The notes under the pieces were generated by a model, which saw nothing but the letters and a program-made list of their open reading frames with translations, had not been told where the DNA came from and did not search any database. Made by a program: the position numbers and the translations under genes. Below, piece after piece: positions 33,469 through 43,738 of a DNA stretch of 64,000 nucleotides. The first letter of the stretch is position 1. The number at the start of each line of letters is the position of its first letter. Source of the DNA: Aquarana catesbeiana (lineage: Eukaryota > Chordata > Amphibia > Anura > Ranidae); contig NC_133324.1 in the NCBI RefSeq assembly GCF_042186555.1, positions 70,775,793-70,839,792 on the forward strand. The letters run 5' to 3'.

Positions 33469-33968
33469 ACATAAAAAAGAAAAGAAAAGATACCATCCAA
33501 GTAAGTCATATGGGTTGCCACCATCCCTGGCTATGACGGACTCGCCTCCGGGATTCTGGCAGTGAGCTTCCTTTATTGAATATGCTTGGGTATGTCTTTT
33601 TTTTTTTAAATGTTTCTTTTTGTTTTTACTTTAAATGTTAAATTCTCTTGATGTCTAATTAGACAGAATGATCTAGGATGCAGACGACATGTTTAACACA
33701 TATGATTCCTAATTACTTCAATTTATATCTCATTGTGTAGTGTGATCCTTCCTACAAGCTGTCCCTGATGAAGGGACTCTTTAGGCAGTCCTGAAACGCG
33801 TAGGCCCAGTTGGAAGACTACACGAATATACATTCGAATTCTACATCAGTATATTCATATTTTTATCATTCATTGTATATTATTTTATGTGAAGTGTATC
33901 AGTTTTTCCTACCTGTATATTTGTATCAATAAAATTGTTTTTTACTACTCCGTTGCCTTCAAAGTCCC
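33469..33968 (+). mobile_element. 500-bp hammerhead-bearing retroelement insert, 14-bp TSD
   Basis: GATAGCATAGAATG occurs at 33455-33468 and again, exactly, at 33969-33982. Removing the 500 bases plus one copy restores the L1 frame FDSIEW-DYLWNCF, so this is a clean insertion. Its interior has no ORF. Features: AAGAAAAGAAAAG start, the hammerhead at 33748-33816, then CCTGTATATTTGTATCAATAAAATTG near the 3' side. Penelope-like elements and their derivatives are known to carry hammerhead motifs; a variable-length duplication and lack of coding fit a non-autonomous retroelement of that kind, though the family call is inference. Confidence 0.85.
33748..33816 (+). ncRNA. type I hammerhead ribozyme
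   Basis: All conserved core blocks are present in order: CTGATGA (33765-33771), stem II AGGGACT / AGTCCT (33772-33778 with 33787-33792, one bulged G, loop CTTTAGGC), GAAA (33793-33796), a tiny stem III AC-GC-GT (33796-33801) and A at 33802 as the H17 cleavage base after GT. Stem I pairs CC (33763-33764) with GG (33803-33804), CTG (33759-33761) with CAG (33807-33809) and CTTCC (33748-33752) with GGAAG (33812-33816), leaving internal loops of the kind used for tertiary contacts. The very short stem III resembles Penelope-element hammerheads, which may work as dimers. Self-cleavage is predicted, not shown. Confidence 0.82.
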
Positions 33969-35351
33969 GATAGCATAGAATGGGACTATTTATGGAATTG
34001 TTTCGAAAAATTTGGTTTTGGATCCCAGTTTATAAGATGGATACAACTCCTTTAAGCTGCCCCGGTGGTAGGTGTGTAGGTAAATGGGCTTATATCGGCA
34101 CCTTTCTCACTGCAAAGAGGAACAAGACAAGGATGTCCACTATCACCTTTACTTTTTGCTTTAGCTCTGGAACCGTTAGCTGCAGCTGTTCGTCAATCAT
34201 CTAATATTGTTGGATTTCGTAGATCTTTAGGAGAGAATAATATTGCTTTATATGCTGACGATACATTGTTATTTTTGGGAGATACATCATCTTCTTTAAG
34301 GGCAGTGATGTCTTTAATTAATATATATGGCTCTTTCTCAGGATTTAAAATTAATTGGGATAAGTCGGTTCTTTTACCTGTGGACCCCTTGGTGACCAAC
34401 CTGCCAACATCTGCCTCCCAGATAGGTGTGGTTTCTGTATTTAAATATTTAGGTGTACAAGTTACATCACAAGTGAATACATATGTGGAGTGTAATTTAA
34501 GTCAACTATTTAAACGGTTTAAGCAAGTGGGGAGAATTTGGAGTAACTTGCCTTTAACAATAATAGGTAGAGCCAATCTGATAAAGATGATATGGATGCC
34601 ACAATTATTATATTTATTGCATAATTGCCCTGTATGGCTTCCTCGGAAATTTTTTAAACAAATAGACACTCTGTTTATATATTTTATTTGGAAATATAAA
34701 CACCCTCAGATTAGATCGGAAATATTACAGTTGCCTAAAGATGAAGGAGGCTTGGCTGTCCCTAATGCCAGATTGTATGATCTGGCATCCCAACTTCAGC
34801 AATTATACGGTTGGAATGTTATAGATTGTGAGGCTCCTGCAAATTATATTCTCTCAAATGTCTATAGATCCACAGGTACAGCTCATAGTAGCCCATCATT
34901 TTCATAGCAAGTGTAGTTTTCCTACATAGAATTTAATACGTACGATTTGGACAACTATTCAAAAAGATACCCAATATGAGGTATATACTGAATATATGCC
35001 TATATGGAATAATTTGCAATTACCTGAGGTGGCAAAACTTGAAAACTTTGATCTATGGAAGAAGGCTGGCATTCAGCTTCTTTGTCAACTTTTCGATAAT
35101 GAGGGCTTGCATCCATTTGATAAATTGGCAGAGAGTTACCATTTGCCTAATAAATTATTTTTTCAATATTTACAGCTACGGCATGCTTTGCAGAGCCAAG
35201 CAAGGACTTTCCTGTTAAAATATAATCCTTCATCGATTTTAGCCTTGGCAGTAACTGTAAAAAGCTCTAAGCTTATAGGAAGTATATACTCTTCTCTACA
35301 AACAACAGTTGGAACTAACCCACAAGAATGAAGTTTTGGGCGGTGGTGTAG

Positions 35352-35785
35352 AGATTTACACACGGTCGGACATTGATCAGACATCATCCAACAACAAAAA
35401 CCATGGATTTTTTCAGACGGATGTTGGCTAAAAATTGTCTTGCATACACACGGTCACACAAAGTTGTCGGAAAATCCGATCGTTCTGAACGCGGTGACAT
35501 AAAACACGTACGTTGGAACTATAAACGGGGCAGTAGCCAATAGCTTTCATCTCTTCATTTATTCTGAGCATGCGTGGCACTTTGTGCGTCGGATTTGTGT
35601 ACACACGATCGGAAATTCCGACAACGGGTTTTGTTGTCGGAAAATTTTATAGCCTGCTCTCAAACTTTGTGTGTCGGAAAATCCGATGGAAAATGTGTGA
35701 TGGAGCCCACACACGGTCGGAATTTCCGACAACAAGGTCCTATCACACATTTTCCATCGGAAAATCCTATCGTGTGTACAGGGCA
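35352..35785 (+). mobile_element. PIF/Harbinger MITE (copy 2)
   Basis: The right end CGTGTGTACAGGGCA and interior (GACATTGATCAGACAT, ACCATGGATTTTTTCAGACG, GATGTTGGCT, AAAGTTGTCGGAAAATCC) match the right subterminal region of the 19609-26955 element in reverse; the left end TTTACACACGGTCGGAC is degenerate. TAG occurs at both edges (35349-35351, 35787-35789), a possible 3-bp duplication. It splits the L1 ORF2 between LTHKNEVLGGG and GEEWKQALKN. Confidence 0.8.
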
Positions 35786-36591
35786 ATAGTGGTGAGGAGT
35801 GGAAACAAGCCTTAAAGAATTTATTTGAGGTATCCCTATCCTCCTCACAATGTTTGACTCAGTTATTTATCATTCACAGAGTCCATTATACTGCATCAAA
35901 GTTATATTCCTAGGGAAAAAGAGATACATCAAATTATCCAAGGTGTATCACTAACACAGGTACACTTATACATATGTTGTGGCAATGTCCTAAATTGCAT
36001 CGTTATTGGGAGGTTGTATTTGATACCCTAAACTCCTTAAGCTCTACACGGGTTCATTTTGATCCAAAAATAGCATTGTTAGGGATTATACTAGAAGATA
36101 CCCTCCCAGCTGAAATGCATGTGATGTAGTCGAGAACTATGTATATGCACGTAAACTCATATTGCAAAAATAGATATCAAAATACCTGCCAACGATAGAA
36201 CAAGGGGTTAAAGCGATTAATCTTCATTTAAGACGAGAGGAATTAACATATAAACATAGGAGGAGTCCTAAAAAATTTGCAAAAATTTGGCATTGGTGGC
36301 TGTTTTCTAATTTATCTGAGCAGCCAGCTGAGAATACTAATGATACTTAGGAAAATCAGTAATGAGACAGAACTTTATTTTCTTTTTTAATATTGCGATG
36401 GAGGAAACGTAAACTGGTGAGCGCAAATGAGGAAATGGAATCATTTTTTTTTTTTTTTTGAGAGTGGTTTAGTTGGGTGGGGGAATAGGTGGGAAATGGG
36501 GAAATGTTATGTGAGTGGGTGTGTTTTTCTCTGTTGTGCTTTATGAAAAAACAATAAAAAAACTATTTGATTGAAAAAAAAGAAGAGCTCT

Positions 36592-36885
36592 CAGAGCATT
36601 AAAAGAAATAAAATAGAGGTGTAAACATTCATGTCCAAATACCTGTTATAGCTTCTCAAATGATGCGGTAATAAAATGTGAAGAAAACATCTTCTTTATT
36701 CCTTTCTTTCCAGTTTTGCTGCTCATCCCCTGTTAGAAGTCCAATTTGTGGGTGTTATTTAAGTTGAATTCAGGCAGAGATTAGCTGCCATTGCCCTGAC
36801 ATTCTGTGAATATGTCTGGGGGAGGGACGTATAGGCTAGAGGGCTTCTACTCAGTTTCTTGTTTTACCTCCTCTGTCTTTTTATT
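36592..36885. other. no gene recognised
   Basis: Spacer between the L1 target duplication and a minisatellite; nothing supported. Confidence 0.4.
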
Positions 36886-37745
36886 TGTAGCTAGGATGCA
36901 AGTGGCCTTTGCCAGGTAGCGTCCTTGGTTGCTAGGATGTATGCACACCCTGCCACCTAGCATCCTCGGCTGCTAGGAAACAGGTGACCCCTAATGCCTA
37001 GCGTTCTTGATTGCCGGGACACAGGCAGCACCTGCTGCCTAGCATCTTTGGTTGATAGGAAGCAGTTGGTCCCTGCCGCCTAGCATCCTTGGTTGCTCTG
37101 GCAAAGACAGTTTTTTTTTTTTTTTTTGCAATAACATTTTCATTAATGAGAAAGCAGTTTACATACTTCAAAGAGTACAGTAAAAAATTAAAAGTAGTAA
37201 AATAGTACAAAACATTGATAACAATTGTGGGTAAATCCACATAGAACCAAGATGACCTAATTTCAGAGGCAACTTGGGCAAGAAGAGTATTACAAAGTAT
37301 AATTTGTTAGTAGAGACTCTTGTAAATGATATAGGCTACAAAACAGTAGAATAAAGTAAAACATAACATAAAGAAAAAGAAAGATCAGTAAAGATTCTTG
37401 AAGAGGGTGTCTAATGTCGTAGTGGCCTAACAGTTCCACTGTGGGACTCATCACAGCTAAATGAGACATAGAGCAATTGACAATTGACAAGGGGGATAGA
37501 CAGTCGATGATCCAACCATCTGTAAATAGAAAGAGACGACAACCAGTACTGTAGTACCTAATTGTGCCTAATTGCAGATAATAGTCAGAGTACCGAAACA
37601 CCAACCAGGGGACAAAGACAGTTTTTGCCTCCTAGTGTTCTTGGTTGCTAGGGTACAGGTGGCCCCTGCCTCCTAACATTCTCAGTTGCTAGGATGCAGA
37701 TGGCCCTTGCTGCTTAGCATCCTTGGTTGCTAGAAGGAGGGGGAC
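36886..37745 (+). repeat. ~50-bp minisatellite split by a LINE 3' end
   Basis: Imperfect copies of GCCTAGCATCCTTGGTTGCTAGGATGCAG with GTGGCCCCTGCC run from 36895 to 37110 and resume at 37622-37735. The copies differ enough to suggest an old array. The interruption is the insertion listed separately. Confidence 0.8.
37111..37612 (-). mobile_element. 5'-truncated LINE 3' end with poly(A) and 9-bp TSD
   Basis: CAAAGACAG lies at 37102-37110 and 37613-37621. The insert starts with a 17-T run, which is a poly(A) tail on the minus strand, so a retrotransposed minus-strand copy. Its 3'-UTR-like text (GAAGTATGTAAACTGC, TGTTATTGCAAAA on the minus strand) fits an L1-type end. No coding remains. Confidence 0.8.
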
Positions 37746-38096
37746 AGGGTAAATGACACACCCCCTCCCCTGTATAGCTACTGATGGTGCTTCTCTCAGG
37801 GAAGCGCCTATCTCCTGTGGCAAGAGCTGTCAATAATAAGTAAATATATTTTCATCCCCTTGCTAGATATGTGGTCTGAAAGTGCTGGGGGGAGGGGTGA
37901 CCGCTGTCAAACATGCTATCTCAGCAATGAGACAAGCTAGAAAGATGTAACAGTGCTGTAACAGGTATGAGCAATCAGTCAAATGATCAGACAGAGGGTA
38001 CCTTTAATTTGAACTATACTAAACAAGTACAGAGCAGGAATAATAATGCAAACAGGTTCAAAATGACAATGCAGTCAGGGTCAAAGGCTATGCATA
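37746..38096. other. no gene recognised
   Basis: Intergenic spacer up to the left target duplication of the outer hAT element; nothing supported. Confidence 0.4.
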
Positions 38097-38849
38097 CAGT
38101 ATAGCAGTGTTTCTCAACCTTTTCTCACTTCATTCTAAAATGTAAAAAAATATTACAAAATATTCGACTAGTTTTACATAATGCAGCAGCATCGACACAC
38201 GTAGGACACCCAACATTAGAGGTGATTTCTTTTTCCAAATCAAATACACTTTTCCACCAGGGGCGGATCCAGAGTCTTGTCTCGGGAGGGGCACTGCCAG
38301 AAAATATGTTTTTTTGCTGGCAATTTAACGGGGAAATGACTGGTGGTGGCGCTTCAATCATCCTGGCACCATGGTTGTTATCCACTTCAGCCCCGGAAGG
38401 ATTTACCCCCTTCCTGACCAGAGCACTTTTTACAATTTGGCACTGCGTTGCTTTAACTGCTAATTGCGCGGTCATGCAATGGTGTACCCAAACGAAATTT
38501 GCGTCCTTTTCTTCCCACAAATAGAGCTTTCTTTTGATGGTATTTGATCACCTCTGCCATTTTTATTTTTTGCGCTATAAACGGAAAAAGACCGAAAATT
38601 TTGAAAAAAAATGATATTTTCTACTTTTTGTTATAAAAAAAATCCAATAAACTCAATTTTAGTCATACATTTAGGCCAAAATGTATTCGGCCACATGTCT
38701 TTGGTAAAAAAAAAGTCAATAAGCGTATATTCATTGGTTTGCGCAAAAGTTATAGCGCCTACAAACTAGGGTACATTTTCTGGAATTTACACAGCTTTTA
38801 GTTTATGACTGCCTATGTCATTTTTTGAGGTGCTAAAATGGCAGGGCAG

Positions 38850-41455
38850 TACAAAACCCCCCCAAATGACCCCATTTTGGAAAGTAGACACCCCAAGGAA
38901 ATTGCTGAGAGGCATGTTGAACCCATTGAATATTTATTTTTTTTGTCCCAGGTGATTGAATAATGACAAAAAAAAAAAAAAATTTACAAAAAGTTTCCAC
39001 TAAATGATATATTGCTCACACAGGCCATGGGCATATGTGGAATTGCACCCCAAAATACATTCAGCTGCTTCTCCTGAGTACGGGGATACTACATGTGTGG
39101 GACTTTTTGGGAGCCTAGCCGCATACGGGGGCCCCGAAAACCAAGCACCGCCTTCAGGATTTCTAAGGGCATAGATTTTTGATTACACTCCTCACTACCT
39201 ATCACAGTTTTGAAGGCCATAAAATGCCAAGATGGCACAAAACCCTCCCAAATGACCCCATTTTGGAAAGTAGACACCCCAAGCTATTTGCTGAGAGGTA
39301 TGTTGAGTCCATGGAATATTTTTTTTTTTTTTGACACAAGTTGTGGGAATGTGACAATTTTTTTTTTTTTTTGCACAAAGTTGTCACTAAATGATATATT
39401 GCTCACACAGGCCATGGGCATATGTGGAATTGTACCCCAAAATACATTTAGCTGCTTCTCCTGAGTATGGGGATACCACATGTGTGGGACTTTTTGGGAG
39501 CCTAGCCGCGTACGGGGCCCCGAAATCCAATCACCGCCTTTAGGATTTCTAAGGGCATAAATTTTTTATTTCACTCCTCACTACCTATCAGAGTTTTGAA
39601 GGCCATAAAATGCCAAGATGGCACAAAACCCCCCCAAATGACCCCATTTTGGAAAGTAGACACCCCAAGCTATTTGCTGAGAGGCATGTTGAGTCCATGG
39701 AATATTTTATATTTTGACACAAGTTGCAGGAATGTGACAATTTTTTTTTTTTTTTTTTGCACAAAGTTGTCACTAAATGATATATTGCTCAAACATGCCA
39801 TGGGCATATGTGGAATTGCACCCCAAAATATATTCTGCTGCTTCTCCTGAGTACAGGGATACCACATGTGTGGGACTTTTTGGGAGCCTAGCCGCGTACG
39901 GGGCCCCGAAAACCAAGCACCGCCTTCAGGATTTCTAAGGGCATAAATTTTTGATTTCACTCCTCACTACCTATCACAGTTTTGAAGGCCATAAAATGCC
40001 AAGATAGCACAAAACCCCCCCAAATGACCCCATTTTGGAAAGTAGACACCCCAAGCTATTTGCTGAGAGGCATGTTGAGTCCATGGAATATTTTATTTTT
40101 TGACACAAGTTGCGGGAATGTGAGAATTTTTTTTTTTTTTTTTGCACAAAGTTGTCACTAAATGATATATTGCTCACACAGGCCATGGGCATATGTAGAA
40201 TTGCACCCCAAAATACATTCTGCTGATTCTCCTGAGTACGGGGATACCACATGTGTGGGACTTTTTGGGAGCCTAGCTGCGTACGGGGCCCTGAAAACCC
40301 AGCACCGCCTTCAGGATTTCTAAGGGCGTAAAGTTGTAATTTCACTCCTCACTACCTATCACATTTTTGAAGGCCATAAAATGCCCAGATGGCACAACCC
40401 CCCCCCCCAATTGACCCCATTTTGGAAAGTAGACACCCCAAGCTATTTGCTGAGAGGCATGTTGAGTCCATGGAATATTTTATATTTTGACACAAGTTGC
40501 GGGAAAGTGACAATTTTTTTTTTTTTTTTTGCACAAAGTTGTCACTAAATGATATATTGTTCCAACATGCCATGGGCATATGTGGAATTACACCCCAAAA
40601 TACATTCTGCTGCTTCTCCTGAGTACGGGGATACCACATGTGTGGGACTTTTTGGGAGCCTAGCCGCGTACGGGGCCCCGAAAACCAAGCACCGCCTTCA
40701 GGATTTCTAAGGGCATACATTTTTGATTTTACTCCTCACTACCTATCACAGTTTTGAAGGCCATGGAATGCCCAGATGGCACAACCCCCCCCCCCAAATG
40801 ACCCCATTTTGGAAAGTAGACACCCCAAGCTATTTGCTGAGAGGCATGGTGAGTATTTTGCAGCTCTCATTTGTTTTTGAAAATGAAGAAAGACAAGAAA
40901 AACGTATTTTTTTTTTCTTTTTTCAATTTTCAAAAGTTTGTGACAAAAAGTGAGGTCTGCAAAATACTCACTATACCTCTCAGCAAATAGCTTTGGGTGT
41001 CTATTTTCCAAAATGGGGTCATTTGGGGGGGGTTTGTGCCATCTGGGCATTCCATGGCCTCCGAAACTGTGATAGGCAGTGAAGAGTGAAATCAAAAATT
41101 TACGCCCTTAGAAAGCCTGAAGGCGGGGCTTGGTTTTCGGGGTCCCGTACGCGGCTAGGCTCCCAAAAAGTCTCACACATGTGGTATCCCCGTACTCAGG
41201 AGAAGCAACAGAATGTATTTTGGGGTGTAATTTCACATATTCCCATGGCATGTTTGAGCAATATATCATTTAGTGACAACTTTGTGCAAAAAAAAAAAAA
41301 AAATTTTGTCTTTTTCCCGCAACTTGTGTAAAAATATAAAATATTCCATGGACTCGACATGCCTCTCAGCAAATAGCTTGGGGTGTCTACTTTCCAAAAT
41401 GGGGTCATTTGGGGGGGGTTTGAACTGTCCTGGCATTTTATGCACAACATTTAGA
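38850..41455 (+). repeat. 386-bp tandem repeat array with terminal inversion
   Basis: Units marked by CACTACCTATCAC start at 39193, 39579, 39965, 40350 and 40737 (spacing 385-387), with a partial, more diverged unit at 38850-39190. Each has ACCCCATTTTGGAAAGTAGA, a T-run and CATGGGCATATGTGG. At about 40850-40970 the array turns around: GAGTATTTTGCAG meets CTGCAAAATACTC and one inverted copy continues to 41455. Minus- and plus-strand frames through the units are repeat shadows, not genes. Confidence 0.92.
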
Positions 41456-41486
41456 AGCTTATGCCACACATCGACCACTCTTCTAA

Positions 41487-42540
41487 CCACTTGAAGACAA
41501 AGCCCTTTCTGACACTTTTTGTTTACATGAAAAAATTATTTTTTTTTTGCAAAAAAAATACTTTGAACCCCCACACATTATATATTTTTTTAAAGCAAAT
41601 GCCCTACAGATTAAAATGGTGGGTGTTTAATTTTTTTTTTTCACACAGTATTTGCGCAGCGATTTTTCAAACGCATTTTTCGGGGAAAAAACACACTTTT
41701 TTAAATTTTAATACACTAAAACACACTATTTTGTCAAAATGTTTGATGAAATAAAAAAGATGATCTTAGGCCGAGTACATGGATACCAAACATGACATGC
41801 TTTAAAATTGCGCACAAACGTGCAGTGGCGACAAACTAAATACATTTTTAAAAGCCTTTAAAAGCCTTTACAGGTTACCACTTTAGATTTACAGAGGAGG
41901 TCTACTGCTAAAATTACTGCCCTCGATCTGACCTTCGCAGTGATACCTCACATGCATGGTGCAATTGCTGTTTACATTTGACGCCAGACCGACGCTTGCG
42001 TTCGCCTTTGTGCGAGAGCAGGGGGGGGCAGGGGTGCTTTTTTTTTTTTTTTTTTTATTATTTTTTTTGCTTTTTTATCTTATTTTTAAACTGTTCCTTT
42101 CATTTTTATTTATTTTTTAATCATTTTTATTGTTATCTCAGGGAATGTAAATATCCCCTATGATAGCAATAGGTAGTGACAGGTACTCTTTTTAGAAAAA
42201 ATTGGGGTCTATTAGACCCTAGATCTCTCCTCTGCCCTCAAAGCATCTGACCACACCAAGATCGGTGTGATAAAATGCTTTCCCAATTTCCCAATGGCGC
42301 TGTTTACATCCGGCGAAATCTAAGTCATGAAATGCTCGTAGCTTCCGGTTTCTTAGGCCATAGAGATGTTTGGAGCCATTCTGGTCTCTGATCAGCTCTA
42401 TGGTCAGCTGGCTGAATCACCGGCTGCATTCTCAAGTTCCCTGTTGGGACAGGAGAGCCAGAGAAAAACATGGAAGACGGTGGGGGGGGGCATTCCCTCC
42501 CACTGCTTGTAAAAGCAGTCTAGAGGCTAATTAGCCGCTA
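41487..42540 (-). repeat. piggyBac 3' non-coding region shared with MITEs
   Basis: Reverse complement of the family at 3010-4206 and 13290-13828: CTTTCTGACACTTTTTG, GAACCCCCACACATTATAT, GCGCAGCGATTTTTCAAACG and GTGATACCTCACATG all have counterparts there. Shows the TTAA MITEs derive from, or share ends with, the transposase-bearing element. Confidence 0.75.
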
Positions 42541-42810
42541 GGATTGCTTTTACAAGAAAGCCGACCACTGGCTGAAAAGAATGATACCAAGATGATACCT
42601 AAACCTGCAGGCATCATTCTGGTATAACCACTCAAAGTCCAGCAACATACCAGTACGTTGCTGGTCCTTGTTGGGCATACATTGTAAACTTTTTTTTCAT
42701 GCAGCCTGTGGGCTGAACGAAAAAAAGATATTGATCGGTGGGTATGCCCACCATTAGAATACCTCCCTTCATCCACCCACTTCTAATGATGGGCATACAT
42801 GCACCGTATA

Positions 42811-43387
42811 TATATGCCGAAGCATGGGGGCATCCTCCCGCAAAAGGCAGGAGCAAATCGCTCCTCCACCCACTGCTGCCCCCACGCTTCGGCATATATG
42901 CTGAAGTATGTAACTGTGGTGGTGAAATCACCTCCGACAGCGCTGGAGTCACGGCTTTATGTATCGTGGGAGCAAACGCTGTTGCTGTCAAGATAAATAA
43001 ATCCGTGCTGCAACTGAATGGCGTACCTGCTAAGCAAATGATGGTTAACTAAAAAACAAAGTAACATTACAGTATAACAGTAATATTTACCATACCTGCA
43101 AAGCAAAATACAAAAAAAAATAGTAAAAAATAAAACATTTAACGCAACCTGTGCCTACCTAAAAAATATATATGCCGAAGCATGGGGGCATCCTCCCGCA
43201 AAAGGCAGGAGCAAATCGCTCCTCCACCCACTGCTGCCCCCACGCTTCGGCATATATGCTGAAGTATGTAACTGTGGTGGTGAAATCACCTCCGACAGCG
43301 CTGGAGTCACGGCTTTATATATCGTGGGAGCAAACGCTGTTGCTGTCAAGATAAATAAATCCGCTCTGCAGCTGAATGGCGTACCTG
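42811..43387 (+). repeat. 219-bp direct duplication, 358 bp apart
   Basis: Copies 42811-43029 and 43169-43387 are nearly identical, both from TATATGCCGAAGCATGG to AATGGCGTACCTG. Each contains an internal inverted repeat, ATGCCGAAGC / GCTTCGGCAT. They lie downstream of the piggyBac stop codon, in its 3' region. Confidence 0.9.
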
Positions 43388-43738
43388 AAAACAAAAAAGT
43401 GGTTAACAATAAAAAAAACAAAGTATAAAAAAATTGCATACCTATAAAGCAAACATGATAAAAACATAACAATAAAACATTGCAGTATAGAATGCAGAAC
43501 AATAGAGAGAGAATAGAGAACAATAAAACAACAACTATTTTTTTTTTTTTATTTTATATATTTTTTTGTGTTTTTTTCTTTTTTTTTACTTTTTTTTGTT
43601 TTTTTTACACTTTTTTTTGTAACTTTAACTTTTTTAACTGGTACCAGGTTTGGGTCTCTCAAAATGCGACAGCATCTTGGGAGACCCTGTGGAAGTGTGC
43701 CTAGTCTGTGCAGTGCTGTACCCTACGCTAATACTCCA

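Larger units (their letters stand above)
33099..36350 (+). pseudogene. L1 ORF2 (reverse transcriptase), fragmentary
   Basis: Pieces in order: KPESYRPISLLASDVKLLAK at 33203-33262; after a frameshift, SGFIPDRSTAVN and LSLDAAKAFDSIEW (motif A with its catalytic Asp) to 33468; after the 500-bp insert, WNCFEKFGFGSQFIRWIQLL; GTRQGCPLSPLLFALALEPL near 34120-34190; YADDTLLFLGD (catalytic motif C) at 34252-34284; GFKINWDKS; KYLGVQV; then a long open 213-codon frame; and, beyond the MITE, FIIHRVHYTASK and GTLIHMLWQCPKLHRYWEVV (zinc-knuckle region) near 35960-36030. Stop at 36348-36350. Frameshifts and stops separate several pieces, so no active enzyme can be made. YADD and motif A are themselves intact. 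Confidence 0.88.
33099..36580 (+). mobile_element. 5'-truncated L1-clade LINE with 13-bp TSD
   Basis: AAAGAAGAGCTCT at 33086-33098 recurs after the A-rich tail as AGAAGAGCTCT at 36581-36591 (the tail A's make the first bases ambiguous). This is the target duplication left by target-primed reverse transcription. The tail is ACAATAAAAAAACTATTTGATTG plus an A-run. The element begins inside ORF2's RT domain, so the endonuclease is lost. Two younger insertions sit inside: a hammerhead-bearing retroelement (33469-33968) and a Harbinger MITE (35352-35785). Confidence 0.9.

Noticed and set aside
38850..41450. Repeated minus-strand frames ending in SKMGSFGGVLCHLGILWPSKL-type text
   Set aside because: Translations of the 386-bp repeat; copies differ by frameshifting T-runs, not by synonymous change.
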